Shown here: in pieces, positions 9,481 to 21,010 of the stretch
Layout: each line of letters starts with the position of its first letter
How positions within the stretch are numbered: position 1 is the first letter of the stretch
Assembly (NCBI GenBank): GCA_003864495.1
Contig: ML133389.1
Coordinates: 310,001 to 374,000 of the forward strand
Length of the DNA stretch: 64,000 nucleotides
Source of the DNA: Nemopilema nomurai
Taxonomy: Eukaryota; Cnidaria; Scyphozoa; Rhizostomeae; Rhizostomatidae
Reading direction: 5' to 3'
Made by a program: the position numbers and the translations under genes
The notes under the pieces: model-generated
What the model was told of the DNA's origin: nothing
The model's input: the letters and a program-made list of their open reading frames with translations, nothing else
Database searches by the model: none

Positions 9481-10097
9481 GACCACTATCAAGAGAAGGA
9501 CCGAGTTTGATAAACGGGAATTATATCTGGTTCCATCTGTTACAAACCAAAAGCTTTGGAAAAATCTATCAGATCTATCTCTGGGCAAAATAGTTTGGAG
9601 AGACTTAGTAATACATTTAATCTTCAAATCAAATTTGAATGTGAAACAAACCTATGACCATGCAGAAAATGAAACATATAGTTGCGTAGAACATCATGGT
9701 CAATCAGAAAATTGCCCATGTTTAGTATGCCATTCTCACTCCCATCATATTGATATTCAAATGAGCATTCAACATTGCTGGTATGTTACTAAAAAATTCA
9801 TGGAGACATAATGAGACTTGAATATAAGAAAGTGGAGTCATTTTTGGAGACATAATGTGCAAATATAGCAGTTCAAAGTCAACTCATTTCTGAATATTCA
9901 GGCGTGCAAAAGAATTGGTTCAAGGTTTGACCATAAACAACAAATTAGAAGTTAAGCCAAATTGAACATGATGGGTTGTTTCAGATTATTATGAAACATC
10001 TCAAATCAGCTTGTCAAACAGTAGCTTATCAAAAACATTTCGAACTGAAACAATTTACTAAACATTCCAATACCATGTACTGAGACAATCTTGAACA
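9481..10097. other. unassigned spacer
   Basis: Upstream side of the HUH/SF3 gene. The plus-strand ORF at 9458-9811 overlaps the real gene and is not supported. A minus-strand stretch around 9680-9790 (GILNMGNFL) vaguely recalls a Harbinger transposase block but is too short to call. Nothing else is visible. Confidence 0.4.
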
Positions 10098-10529
10098 TCA
10101 AAAACATCTTGTGTCTGTTTCCAACAAATTCAAGCACTGTTCGAAGTCTGAAGCACAAACAGGACATTTATCTTTGTCAGTTGCCGAAAGAGGATAGCCC
10201 CCATCTTCCGCTTGTGCAAAGTCGTTTGGGAAACGATAAATATTTTGCTGATTGAAAGATGTACTTATGGGAATTAGCTGGGTTGATATTGCCTTCCTAA
10301 TGTTTGGATTTGGTACACTATTCGCCATTTCTTCACAGTATGCTTTAAAATCCACAAGAACATCAGGGAGATCCTCTTTACATTGCCGACAAGAATGTCT
10401 GCCATAGCAGCATTTATGGCAAAAATACCCTTTCCTGTCAACACCAACAACAGCAATGTCGGCTTCTGAAAAACGTACACAAACCATCTTCCCTTTTGCA
10501 AAATCTAATTCATTGATCATTGGAGAATC
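10098..10529 (-). CDS. cysteine-rich protein exon, unknown (mobile-element type?)
   Basis: The exon starts after a strong 3' splice site (TTATATTTTATACAG at 10530) and runs about 143 codons to a stop at 10098. It holds GYFCHKCC, HSCRQCKED and a final CPVCASDFEQC, spaced as zinc-binding clusters. Cysteine clusters of this style accompany large invertebrate transposases (for example the CxC domains of KDZ elements), but I cannot place this one in a family. Its upstream exons are not identified. The frame is open and the splice site good, so it is probably a real last exon. Confidence 0.45.
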   Translation of the reverse strand, partial: DSPMINELDFAKGKMVCVRFSEADIAVVGVDRKGYFCHKCCYGRHSCRQCKEDLPDVLVDFKAYCEEMANSVPNPNIRKAISTQLIPISTSFNQQNIYRFPNDFAQAEDGGYPLSATDKDKCPVCASDFEQCLNLLETDTRCF

Positions 10530-10631
10530 CTGTATAAAATATAAATTGCAAAATATTTTACACTGGGTACAGTCACACCTGTTATATCCTCGCATAGAAG
10601 ATAAAGTGGTAAAACAATAATCAGGGGCCAA

Positions 10632-12033
10632 ATTGGGTAGTCATGTAAAGAGATGCTGGAAACTGCTCATTTCAATTTGGGGCTACATTTCTTTGTTCAG
10701 ATAATGAAAGTAATTACATGCTTTCATTTTAGAGAATGAAAACAATAGCTTGAGAATTAAAGCCTAATGTTAAACAACCTTTTGATAAATATTTGTCTTT
10801 AAAAAATGCATTGGATAATTCCCTAAAGGTTTTGTGTATTAGGTCAGAACTGAAAACCTGACAGAAGAAAATCTGTTGTCAGAGATGTCTTTCTCTTAAT
10901 TGCTTTGCTTTGGTATGATCTGATGTCCCAGCTTTAGCTACTGTCATTCAGTATAATGGGGGATACAAATGGATCATAATGACATGAAATATTCAGATGG
11001 GTTGTGTGGCTCTTTTTTAGCAGACACGCATATAAAAGCACTGCCCCCATATTACAATGTATCATATTAGAATATATTAATAATTGCTGAAGATACATTG
11101 TTCCAACCTTGTTGTATGAATGGTCATATGGATGTTGCTCTGCTTCACTGAAATTATCAAGGTTATCAATCAACATTATCATATCTTCAATTCAAATCTG
11201 GAAAAATCTGATGATGTTTAGTGAATATGAATTTTCAAACATTATTAAACTTTAAGTGCTTTCTAAAGCCTAATCACTTGATCAAATATGGAAGTACAAA
11301 TGCAGTTAAAATTATGCTGATTCTTAGATAACCTGGGAACAGAAAACTCAAGTTTTCACATGGTTAATGTTCTTTCGGTGAGATGAAAGAAAGAAAAGAA
11401 ACTTCAAAGTATACTCGCACCAATTGAAGAGGGGGTGAAAGTAAAGAGGAGATAGTAAAAGCATCAATCAACCTTGAAGCCAATTAGTGGGCCAGCTAAT
11501 GAGCAATAATAATGATAAGGTACATGTTTATACAGGGTTAAATACCTTGATAATACTAGAGAGTGTTGTTATCAACAAGGGCCCTGTTGAAATCTGCAGT
11601 AGCACTCTTCCAGATGAAATTCATTTGCCAGGAGCTCATGGTGAAACCCCCAAATAGTTAGATAAGACCTAGATAAGAACTGGTCAATTTCTAAGATGGG
11701 GCAGACTGAAGAATTCATTTTAAAGTATGTACTATAAATGTACCTTCTGCCAGAGCATCAAGATCAATGTTATTCATTGAATCCCAAACTGGAACCATTC
11801 TTAGACATATCCTGATGTGGCCACAGCTTGGAAATGACTCATTTAGATGAAACATAAATACTGAAACAGCAAATGACAAACATATAAACATATGCAAAAA
11901 TACCAACTGGCATACTACAATCGCAACCAAAATCCTGACACCATAGATTACAGTTGATTTTAAATTTTACTTTCTCTTCAGACATTTATGCACTTTGGTT
12001 CTAGAATCTAAAGTGTTATAATTAACATTACGA
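10632..12033. other. gene-poor spacer
   Basis: AT-rich sequence with short minus-strand ORFs at 10934-11182 and 11715-11930. These have no recognisable domains and no convincing splice sites. I see no repeats or element ends until the Tigger terminus at 12036. Confidence 0.4.
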
Positions 12034-12479
12034 TACAGTAAGTCCCCGCATATAAGAAACTCACATTTTCAAATCAGGCTCTTGAGTTTCTTATACGTAA
12101 GAAATTATTTTCAAATCAGGCTGGCTGGTTTCTTATATGTTTATTAAGAAATTTTCTTTTTACAGAAGGCTTTCTTGTGTAAAAAACATCTTTTTGAATT
12201 CAAGGAACATGTTTCATTATAAAACAGGATACCCTAATAGATGAGTATGGATGAAATAAGTATGTAATACTGTATATCTACTTTGAAAAAATCTAGTGCT
12301 GAAGCTACACAACAAATTAGTGGTGTAGTAGAGTATGGTCACATATTTGCGAGAGTTTGAGACGTCCATTGTCAAATGCCATTCTTGACTTTGATTTCTC
12401 TAAAAAAGCCCTTGAGAATTCTTTCTTGTGACACAAAAGCCACAACCAAGGTCTGTACACATATATTGTAGTTCTTGAA

Positions 12480-12950
12480 TCACATGTCCTCCCCCAAAAG
12501 TTGAATTTCAGTTGGAAATTTAATCTTCAACTTAATTTCCACAACTTTATTGCTTGTGCTTGAATTCAGTTTTTCCTCTGCCCTTATGGCTGAGATCATT
12601 TTTGACCTGAATTTCTCCAAGTATTGTTTGTTTCCAACAAAACTTAATTCGACTGGCACTTCAACTCCCATGCCATTTCCAGCATTAAACCTTTTACCAA
12701 TCACTTCTGCATCTAGCTCCCAACCATCTTCTATGATTTTGAAGCAAAGTCGAGATAAATGTTTGGGAATATGCCCAACAATGTGCTCTTCTTCCTTTGT
12801 TGCATACTTCATCACATATTTATCATGTATTACTGAATCTGGATCCGGCGTGATTACCAAAATCTCGCCTAGTGTCAGTTTATATGTTGACAAATAAGCA
12901 TGATAACCTCTAACCACAGTTTCCAAGAAAAATACAAAATTATCCGCCAT
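12480..12950 (-). CDS. HIRAN-like domain protein inside Tigger
   Basis: A complete 156-aa single-exon ORF from the ATG at 12950. The first 100 residues (ETVVRGYHAY, LGEILVITPDPDS, HDKYVMKYA, EEHIVGHIPKHLSR) have the layout of HIRAN-like modules: a GYH start, GE.L, a conserved D-x-YAV-like strand, and VGH(V/I)P. HIRAN domains bind DNA ends in remodellers such as HLTF, and related copies occur in invertebrate mobile elements. It lies between the Tigger left end and the transposase gene, starting about 200 bp from it in the opposite direction, so the two could share a promoter region. The frame is intact although the transposase is broken. The function in transposition is unknown. Confidence 0.65.
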   Translation of the reverse strand: MADNFVFFLETVVRGYHAYLSTYKLTLGEILVITPDPDSVIHDKYVMKYATKEEEHIVGHIPKHLSRLCFKIIEDGWELDAEVIGKRFNAGNGMGVEVPVELSFVGNKQYLEKFRSKMISAIRAEEKLNSSTSNKVVEIKLKIKFPTEIQLLGEDM

Positions 12951-13150
12951 TTTCAAAAGTCTTACTGTCCAGAGATAGTGTCGCTGATGTTGTTTGTGAA
13001 ACCCTTTTGACTTGACCTCACTCTGAAACTAACTAGCATGCACTGCATTTTTGAAACACTGGCCTGTCAAGGGCCTAAAGTTTCGCCGGTTCATCTGTCA
13101 AACGGTCATAAGTTATGAATCCACTGATTCAATCCGTTGATCCCTGAGTG
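12951..13150. promoter_or_regulatory. likely bidirectional promoter between HIRAN and Tigger transposase genes
   Basis: The two genes start about 200 bp apart and point away from each other, so their promoters must lie in or overlap this gap. No TATA box stands out. This is inferred from layout only. Confidence 0.35.
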
Positions 13151-13729
13151 ATGAAGCCTGCTTCCACCAGCAAACAAGCAACTCTTGGTAAATTCGGTTT
13201 CACGAAAAGGATTGAGACAGCACGAGGCAACTGTTTTAAAGTTCAACTGGAAGACATTGTGCCTGAATGTGAGAAGAAAACTGATGGCATTACATGCCCT
13301 TTTTGTGGTGAAAGCAAATTTTTTACCAGCAATCAATATTTGAACAATCACATTAAGTACAAACATCCTGATAAAGAAGCTATTGCGAATGTAAAAGAGA
13401 GTTTTGTATGGTCGGAACTGCCGCAGTCATCACTAGTGTACCAAGCTAAAAAGGATGGTATAAATTTAGAATTTCCAAAACAGAAAAGTCCTGCAAAGGA
13501 AACCAGAAAAGCAAAAGGTTCATCAAAAAGGCGATCATATACCATTTATTTCAAGTTGAATGTCCTTCGTGACTTACAGACAGCTGCCAAGAGTAAAAAC
13601 ACCAAGGATAAGTACAAAGAAGTTGCTGGAAAATATCGAAATTTCTAAGTCCATGGTCTGGAAATGGAGTAAGCAGGAGCAAGATCTGAAACAAGAGGCT
13701 GATAAAATAAGAGCTAAGAGAAAGAGAAT
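13151..13729 (+). pseudogene. Tigger/pogo transposase, N-terminal part
   Basis: From the ATG at 13151: a C2H2-type finger (CPFCGES ... NNHIKYKH), a basic linker, then the start of a helix-turn-helix (KRRSYTIYFKLNVLRDLQ). One base is out of frame near 13640, after which the HTH continues in another frame (EISKSMVWKWSKQEQDLKQE). The gene is then cut at 13729 by the ISL2EU insertion and resumes at 17702. Across the AT duplication the two sides join in frame (KRKRI then GADSSG), which shows the insertion was precise. Confidence 0.85.
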
Positions 13730-13896
13730 AGACCTTTTTCCTGTTGCGGCCATCATCTTTCCGCGCAATGCATTGTGGGATTGCCAGGGGGCAAACAATC
13801 TGCACTTCTTGCTCCGCAGGTAAATAAATGCTTCGCTTCAAGATTTGTTAAAGTTTACTCAAATTTTGCTCGCTTTCCTTATTTTACTTCGACGTT

Positions 13897-15386
13897 ATGG
13901 GTAAATCTGATCATTGTGCTGTTTGGGGCTGTGATAATGATCGCAGATATCCTGACAAGTATGTAATTAAAGAACACATTTCAGCATTTGATGGATGCAA
14001 GCACATTCGTTTTTGGTCATGCAAAGAGAAATTCTTCCGTACGTGGTCAAAGCTCATCAACAGGGAGGTTATCGACAAAACATCTGGCAAAAAACTCTTT
14101 TTAAAGTTGGGAAATCAACAAAGGTATGTTCCAACCACTTTAAATACGGAAAGCCAACAGATTCCTGTCCGCACTCCACATTATTTTTGAAGGGGTATGA
14201 TGGGCCTAGTCAACCAAAAAGAAGGCGACTGGATCGTTCAGATCTTTTCAAGCCGACACACAGTGAAGCAACACCTGTTAACATCAGTGAAACTGTAGAA
14301 ATTGATAATTTTCACGTGTCAGAAGTCATTGCTGAAGAAAATGCTGATAACCATCCTGTTCATGAATCTGTTGATATCCCTCAAAGTGGCTTGGACACTT
14401 CCAAAGAACGTCGTGCACATCGATTGTCTTGGGATTCTATTTCTGGTAACAACCCCATCATAAAATTTTATACAGGTTGCCCCACTGCCAAAGTTTTTTT
14501 GTTCATTGTTGATCGTGTCAGATCAAAGCATGGCAAGATCTCTTATTTTAAAGGCAAGAATTCATTCCAGGTTAAAAACTACCAGCACAGCCCATCAAAG
14601 CCTTTGTCAAGAAAAAAGACTGGACCATCCCGCCATCTCAAACTGGAAGATGAAATTCTTTTAACCCTGATGCGCATTCGTCTGGACCCTCCAATTGAAG
14701 ACCTTGCTTTTCGATTTAAAATTTCTGCTAGCCATGCATCAAAAATATGTACAACCTTTTTTGTGTTGTTGGCACGAGAGCCTCTCATTTATTGGCCAAC
14801 ACCAGAAGAAACTCTAGCATTCAAGCACCCCCACTTTTCTGGGGACTTTAACAAGGTTGAAGGCATTGGTGATTGCACTGAACAAGTTATTCAAAAGCCT
14901 GCAAATTCCAAGGCTCAGTACCAAACATACAGCACATATAAGAGCAGAAATACCCAAAAGAAATTAATATTCTGTACAAAAGGAGGATCAATTAGTTTTG
15001 TGTCAAGGTCCTATTCTGGCTCTGCTTCAGATCGTTTTATCACAGAAGACTCCAATGATGTGCAGAAATTTCATCCTTGGTTTATTGCTATGTTTGACAA
15101 GGGTTTCACAGTTCAGGATATATTTCTTCCCAGGCAAGTTAAAGTTAAAGTGCCACCCTTCGTTCGAAGCAAAAGACAGTTTACACCCTCAGAAATATCT
15201 GAATGTAAACGAATTGCAAGAGCAAGAATTCACATTGAGCGTGTTATGGGAAGACTGAAGGAATTTAGACTACTGGATCATACTTTACCTCTAACCTTGT
15301 TAGATATAATTGATGAGGTCTGGTTAATTGCAGCTGCTATTACCAATTTGCAGCCACCACTTGTAAAAGGACAGCCTCGTGACTAG
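13897..15386 (+). pseudogene. THAP-DDE transposase of ISL2EU copy 1
   Basis: The THAP finger starts at the ATG (13897): CAVWGC, then FW, and CSNHF after a break. A one-base frameshift near 14025 splits the domain; the remaining roughly 450 codons are open to 15386. Catalytic landmarks: GDCTE (first Asp), SGSASDRFI (second Asp) and RIHIERVMGRL (Glu). Between them lie an HTH-like segment (PIEDLAFRFKISASHASKI) and TYSTYKSRNTQK, a block that is also seen in copies 2 and 3. Apart from the frameshift the triad is intact. The gene points toward the YqaJ gene. Confidence 0.88.
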
Positions 15387-15734
15387 CCTCGAGTTTAAAG
15401 TAGTTCTTAATTGCTTGTTTTGAAGTTATTTCTATGCAGGGTTTTACTGTAACTGTCAAATTCATCCGAAGCTGTGACCAGGCATGAATATGAACAAACA
15501 TGAATATATAACGTTAATAGAACAAAATCAGGCCTAATACAACGGCTAACATATTCGATAGTAAAACAGCGTGGTAAGCGAGTTATCTAAGAGTCTATTG
15601 TCCAATAAGCTTCAACATAACGTAACACGTGACTACAGCAAGCATAAGATAATAATAATCATATATTCTAATAGTAACGAGTCTCCTATCTCCAATAAAA
15701 CTGAAAAGAACTACAACTTAAAGCATATGTTTAG

Positions 15735-17549
15735 TTATATTAGTAAAAATCTTGAGTCTAACCTTTGAAGTTCCTTTTGTGCTTCTTCACTATCCAGTCT
15801 ATCTTCAACCTTTCGCAAAAGTCCTTTCATTACATTTCTGCATGCAACAACATTTTCTATTGTCCCTGAAAATAGCTCAGGTAGCACAATGCTTTTAAAA
15901 AAATGGACAAGTTTTGGAACCTGTTTTATTTCATACTGTGGATTTCTTGGAATTCTTACAGTCAATGACTCTTTGGGCAAAAAAACTTCAAAATCACAAT
16001 ATTCTGCACCAGTGACAAACATCTGATGTTGAACTTGTGTGTAGTATTTATGTGCAGGCTTCAAAAATATTTCATCAGCATTCTTTGACAAGCATGACTC
16101 TGGCTGCATGAGATAGTCTGCAATATTTAAATCACGGCTCTTCCATGGGCATTTTATTTCTAAAACACCGAATCCACAGCATTTGCAGCTTATAACTCCA
16201 TCAGGGCTGGCTCCCAGAAAAGGCAACTGTTCAGAAATGAACAAACCAGTAGTTTTACTTGAAAAGTGTTTGTGCTTTGTTCTGTTCTTTCTGGTGTACC
16301 TTTTGAAGGCAAACTTTTCATTATTCTTCCCCCAGTTTAATGATGCACTATGAACAGAAGGATTATACATGCAAATTTTTGCACATAGATTTTGGGATGA
16401 TGATAAATTTAAAATTTGATGGTTGTCATCAACTTTTACCAAAACTTCATGTGCAGAAGATGCTGTTATTACACCATGACGATACTGGAACCATTTTTCT
16501 AAGGATGCTTGATCAGCAGTGATTGCATTTATTCTTTTCAATTCATCAGCAGACCGGTGTAATTTCAATGCTGCATGAAAACTATCAGCTTGACACTTAG
16601 AAGCAATCTCAGGCAATGTAGAAGGGGGCAGAACAGTTTGGGAAGAGGATGTTGAAGAACTCTTCATTGTTGTTTTAACAAATTGGAGAACACTTGCTTT
16701 TCCATCAGTAGCCTCTGCAACAGCTTCCCAGTCAGCTTTGGTAAAGGCAACATTTAAATCTTGGATGGAACGGGGCTCATATTCACTTCTTGATGGGGTT
16801 TGAATGCAGTCATCATTTTCTGAATGATGATGCAAAATTTTAACAGAAGACATTTGACTAGGCTCGTGGATTTTTTCATTCTTCTTGTATGTTCTTACAC
16901 TCCATTGCTGTTTCTTGCCAGTAAAAGACCTGTTGTTGCCGAGTCTAACTTCTGCAAGGATGTAGTATAGCAAAGCAAATACATGCTTGCATGAGTTACT
17001 GTAACCAGCCACGCATCCACATTCACTAGCCAAAATGGAAGAGGCATCTGGCCGTAGACTAACCCAAACAGTATAAGGAGCATCAGATATACGTGTCTGA
17101 AGCACAACCAATGCTTTTATAAAGCAATATTTAATACAATCTGTAATTCTATTAAAAAACACTGACTTTACATGTCCAGATGTCTGAAGGTTCTGTCCTT
17201 CCTTGGAGGCTTTCAAGGATTCCATTGCTTCTGCATATTTTTTGATAACATCAAATGTAAGGTCAGGATAGTATTCACTTCCTTCGAGCCAGTGGGAGCC
17301 AATTGTCTCAGGAAAGGGTAACTGCACGCCATCAACGAATAAAATTTTGCTCCGGTTGAGGTCAATTTCAGATTTTCGAACAGCTTGAGAAGGCAATGTT
17401 GGAAGTTCGAGCTTTTCAGCAAAAATAACTTTTTCAATAAGCTGTGGTTTTCTGCAGTTCTTAGTGTTCAAGGGCACACCTCTGTCTGACAGATACTTAT
17501 TAAGATCTTCTACCTTTCAAACTCGCAATTCTTCTTCAGTCAAAACCAT
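15735..17549 (-). pseudogene. SWIM-YqaJ nuclease gene of ISL2EU copy 1
   Basis: From the likely ATG at 17549, a TGA at 17517-17519 stops translation after ten codons; beyond it 580 codons are open. Domain order: a SAP-like start (VEDLNKYLSDRGVP), SWIM zinc finger CGCVAGYSNSCKHVFALL, then a YqaJ-type nuclease with RHGVITASSAHEVL, LGASPDGVIS, VLEIKCPW (Glu-x-Lys) and KYYTQVQHQM. YqaJ domains are lambda-exonuclease-like, so a role in DNA processing during transposition is plausible but inferred. The gene is tail to tail with the transposase. Confidence 0.85.
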
Positions 17550-17699
17550 TTTTAGAGAGGTATAATCGAAGAAACCGGTCACAGGACGGCAGTAAACACG
17601 CTATTTTCGTAGTAGTCAAAATACTAAGGTTTGTTTGCCCCCTAGACATCCCAGATTGCATTGCGAAAAAAGATGGCGGCAACAACAGGAAAGAGGTCT

Positions 17700-18854
17700 A
17701 TTGGAGCAGACAGTAGTGGGACTGGGCGGACAAGACGGCGTTTGAAGAATTATTGCGTGAAGAAGTACCCACTTGCAGAGCAGAAACTTTAATCTGACTT
17801 CAGAAAACACAGATCTAGAGGATTAAAAGTAGAAGGAAGATGGTTGAAGATAAAAATGAGACAATCATTGCGATTATTTTATGGTGACGAAGTGGCTGAC
17901 AACTTCAAAGGCTCCAAAAGTTGGTTGCACAGATTTTCTAAGAGGAATTTCATTTCTTTTCGTCGCAGAACAAATAAGAAGAAGATTGGTAACACTGAAA
18001 AGCTTCCTATTATTCAATCCTTCCATCGTCAGCTAAGAAAAGATGTCCAATCAAGAAAGCGACATAATTATTCAATTCAGCTTGATGACAAATGGGGCCG
18101 TTGGGTTTCCACAAGAAGGTACAATATGGATCAAGTACCATGTCCATTTGTCATCGACCAACAAAGTACATATGATGAGAAAGGCACCAATAGTGTATGG
18201 ATCTCCCAACCAGGTAGTGGACTAGACAAGAGACAATGTACCCTGCAGCTTTGTATAAGTCCAGAAGATGAACAACATGTTCCTCCTGCCATTATTTTCA
18301 GGGGAAAAGGCAATGTTTCCCAAATAGAAAAGGATGCATATGACAAGCGAGTACATGTGTACTGGCAAAAGAATGCTTGGATGGATCGTTCTGTTGCACT
18401 AAACTGGATCAAGCAGACATTTGCTCCAGCAGTTGATAAAAGCAGTGAAAATGTTTTGTTTTTGGATAACCTTGGTTGTCAGATGACAGAGGAATTTCAT
18501 GCAACTTGCAGAGAATTAGCATCAACAGTTGTTTACCCATTGCCTCCAGAGGAAACTGACAAGTGCCAGCCTATTGATCAAGGAGAAGGATTTCTGATAA
18601 AGAAATTGATGGGAAAGGAACTAGATAAACATCTAGAAGAAAGTGATAATTTGGAGAAATGGCAGTCTTCTTTCAGTGCAAGTGAAAGGATAATTCTTTT
18701 GACTGAATGGTTAGGTAGTGCATGGGAGTTAATTAACTCTGAATATACTGGTAACAGAAAGAAACTGCTTCAGAGAACAGGACTACTCATGACTGCTGAT
18801 GGCAGTGATGACAATTCAATCCATCCAGAAGGTTTTGCAGACTGTTCTTTTTAA
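17700..18854 (+). pseudogene. Tigger/pogo transposase, C-terminal part
   Basis: Continues the gene cut at 13729. After GADSSGTGRTRRR there is a TAA at about 17791, then an open 336-codon stretch: the CENP-B-like HTH end (GSKSWLHRFSKRNFISFRRR) and the DDE_1 core with YNMDQVP, LFLDNLGCQ and CQPIDQGEG. These are the three catalytic Asp residues, with 36 residues between the last two, as in pogo/Tigger enzymes. The N-terminal frameshift and this stop are the only breaks apart from the insertion. Confidence 0.88.
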
Positions 18855-19094
18855 AACTGGTTTATATAGAAAAAGCTATTAGTTTTTTGTATTGCTGTTT
18901 TTGTTCAATTTGTTCAGTTGGTTTTCTCGGAAAAAGTTTAAATTTTGTTAAAGGATTTTCTCCATTTAGCATCATTTATAAGAAATTGGGAAAAAATGAG
19001 GCCAACTGGTTTCTTATAGAGGAGAAAATATTCTCTGTGCTGACAGGCTGCAGTTTCTTATATGTACGTTTCTTATATGCGGGGACTTACTGTA

Positions 19095-20589
19095 TTTTAC
19101 CTTCGGAGTGTTGCTGGATAGCACTTTCTAAGCTCTGCACATATGAATATCTGCAGACATTGCAAGAACAAGAATACACAAATTTTGCACAATCGTTGAA
19201 TGTCTTCAACTTTCTCTGGACTATACAGAATCTGCTTTTCTGTACAAAGGGGATAAAATATATTTCTAAAAATCCTATATTCTTGTCATTTCGTGCTCTA
19301 TAACTTGACAGAAATCCTAACAGTCAACATTAGTGTGTGGCATAGCATTTATTTCTATTGAAATGTTCATACTTTTTAAACTGAAGGTCTGGCTATTTCA
19401 AGAGAGTCATAGTGCCCTTTCCCTGCTACATTTGCATTCAATGCAGGAAAAGATAAGAGTGCCCTTCTAAACTGTTCAACAAAGCCAATTTTCTTGGGGT
19501 TTATTTCATTCTATCTAGGAATACTGCACCTGAAAATCACCAGCACAGTGACACGTACTGCCTCAATGGTAGGTCTTATGGCCAGGCCTGAAGCAACATT
19601 TGAAAAAGGTCTAACTACTTACTCCCACTAACAATCTTATTCAACTTACTAGCCAGATTATTTGGATAAAATTGATAAAGTTGTTTTTATTTGAACTCTC
19701 ATTAAAACAAATGCATACATGAAGTAGTACTTCTATATTACTTACCTTTAATGATTTAGTTTCATTATCAAAGTCTTGAAGAAGAAAAGTACAGCTTGTT
19801 TTATCTAGTACCACAAGTGACATTGCCCTAAGACCTGCAGTAGCAAATAAACTTGTTTTCTTGCTTATTTGATTGTATGGTTTTGAGCAACTATAATTGG
19901 CAATGGCCAACAAAAAACAAATTTGACCCTTCTTGTCAGTAAAATAAAATTCAATTGGCTGATAATATTTTAATTAAAAAAAGAATTTTTCCTTTCTAAA
20001 TTACTAATTTGACGATGAATAAAAGAACTGGAACACCATTCTTTGGGGATACAAATGAAACATTTATTTGGCAAAGAAGGTTTTCATTGCCCCAAAAAGA
20101 ATAATAGGGTGAGACAAAATATGAAAACATGCCCTAGTAAACTCTGAAAATGGAAGACATTCAGACTGGCTTTCATCATCACTGTGGTTTGCTGTGCTTG
20201 TTCTTTGTTCTTTCTTCCATATGTTCTGTAAAAGTGCCTACTGAAGCAGGGATTGCATTGATTAATGTTGTAGAATGAGTAAAAGCCAACTAGATAAGAA
20301 CATTTTCATACCATACCAAGCAGAAAAGCCTATGTATGTAACTGTCTTGATAACAATTATCAAATGTTTCTTTTTAATGTAAAATTTTCGCCAAATAACA
20401 TCAACTGGTCACGTTTGGGAGGAAGCAAGTCTACTATAAAACTTAAGAATATGTTCTTATGAATTTTCCAAGCCTCCGCCCATAATGGGTTGCTCTTTAA
20501 CGCACACAACCTCATCCTATATCTACTTATCCAAGAGCTGGGATGGAATGCCATTAAAGAACTAATAAACTGTGAAACAAAAACAGTGG
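19095..20589. other. spacer with one candidate exon
   Basis: Mostly AT-rich and non-coding. On the minus strand 19746-19834 looks like an 89-nt internal exon: 3' splice site TTTGCTACTGCAG, open reading RAMSLVVLDKTSCTFLLQDF, then a consensus 5' site (AAAG|GTAAGT). It resembles no family I can name and has no partner exons nearby. The rest shows nothing I can support. Confidence 0.35.
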
Positions 20590-21010
20590 TTTAAAAGTCC
20601 TTGCATAAGTTGGCTCCAGAATACCCCCAGCAGCCTTTTGACGCCTAACTTGCAATGTGCTCCGAAATAATAAAATTATAACAGCCTCTGTAACAATAAA
20701 ACAGATCTAAGATTGCCTAGGAAAAACACAACAAACGGGCAAAATGTTGTCCTTATAGGGAAGCAAAACTGTGGAATAGCCTCTCAGCTGAGTCTAAGTA
20801 AGCATCAACACTGAGTAGTTTTAAGCATTCTATTTGGCGGACATAAGTCTTCATTTTATTATATTATTTTATGTAAATATGTATACTGCCGTAAACGATA
20901 TATGTATATATTTAATAATTATATCTGTATATAAGTGTCATTAATTGTAATAATTGTTATTTTTAGTTATATAACTATATTTATAAGGCCCCTTGTAAAT
21001 CAAGTTTGTT
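20590..21010 (+). pseudogene. 3' end of a LINE (CR1/L2-like), decayed
   Basis: The plus strand reads REAKLWNSLSAE followed by STLSSFKHSIW, the conserved C-terminal tail of CR1/L2-like reverse transcriptase proteins; compare GAKLWNDLSADI in the LINE at 31.7-38.7 kb. Stops and frameshifts are present. The AT-rich stretch after it is probably the 3' UTR. No 5' part is present. Confidence 0.6.

Larger units (their letters stand above)
13730..17699. mobile_element. ISL2EU element copy 1 (3.97 kb) inside Tigger
   Basis: About 70-bp inverted repeats begin AGACCTTTTTCCTGTTG at 13730 and end with the inverse at 17699; they include matching blocks around GCAATGCA and GGGGGCAAACAA. The 2-bp AT duplication (13728-13729 and 17700-17701) is typical of ISL2EU. 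It contains a THAP-DDE transposase (plus) and a SWIM-YqaJ nuclease (minus), tail to tail. Both genes are damaged. Known role: the transposase cuts and pastes; the nuclease partner is common in the family but its role is not established. Confidence 0.9.
12036..19092. mobile_element. Tigger/pogo element, interrupted (7.06 kb with insert)
   Basis: CAGTAAGTCCCCGCATATAA starts at 12036 and its inverse ends at 19092, each flanked by TA (12034-12035, 19093-19094), the target duplication of Tc1/mariner/pogo elements. Several further copies of the TTTCTTATA motif lie just inside each end and may be transposase sites. The element carries a DDD transposase on the plus strand and a divergently oriented HIRAN-like gene on the minus strand. 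Removing the ISL2EU insertion (13730-17699) leaves about 3.1 kb. The stretch 12060-12479 is non-coding. Confidence 0.92.

Noticed and set aside
9680..9790. Possible third Harbinger fragment (GILNMGNFL)
   Set aside because: The similarity is limited to a few residues and flanked by stops.
9458..9811. 117-codon plus-strand ORF
   Set aside because: It overlaps the HUH region of the minus-strand Rep-like gene and has no domain of its own.
18887..19303. 138-codon ORF after the Tigger transposase
   Set aside because: It runs through the Tigger terminal repeat, so it is not a gene.
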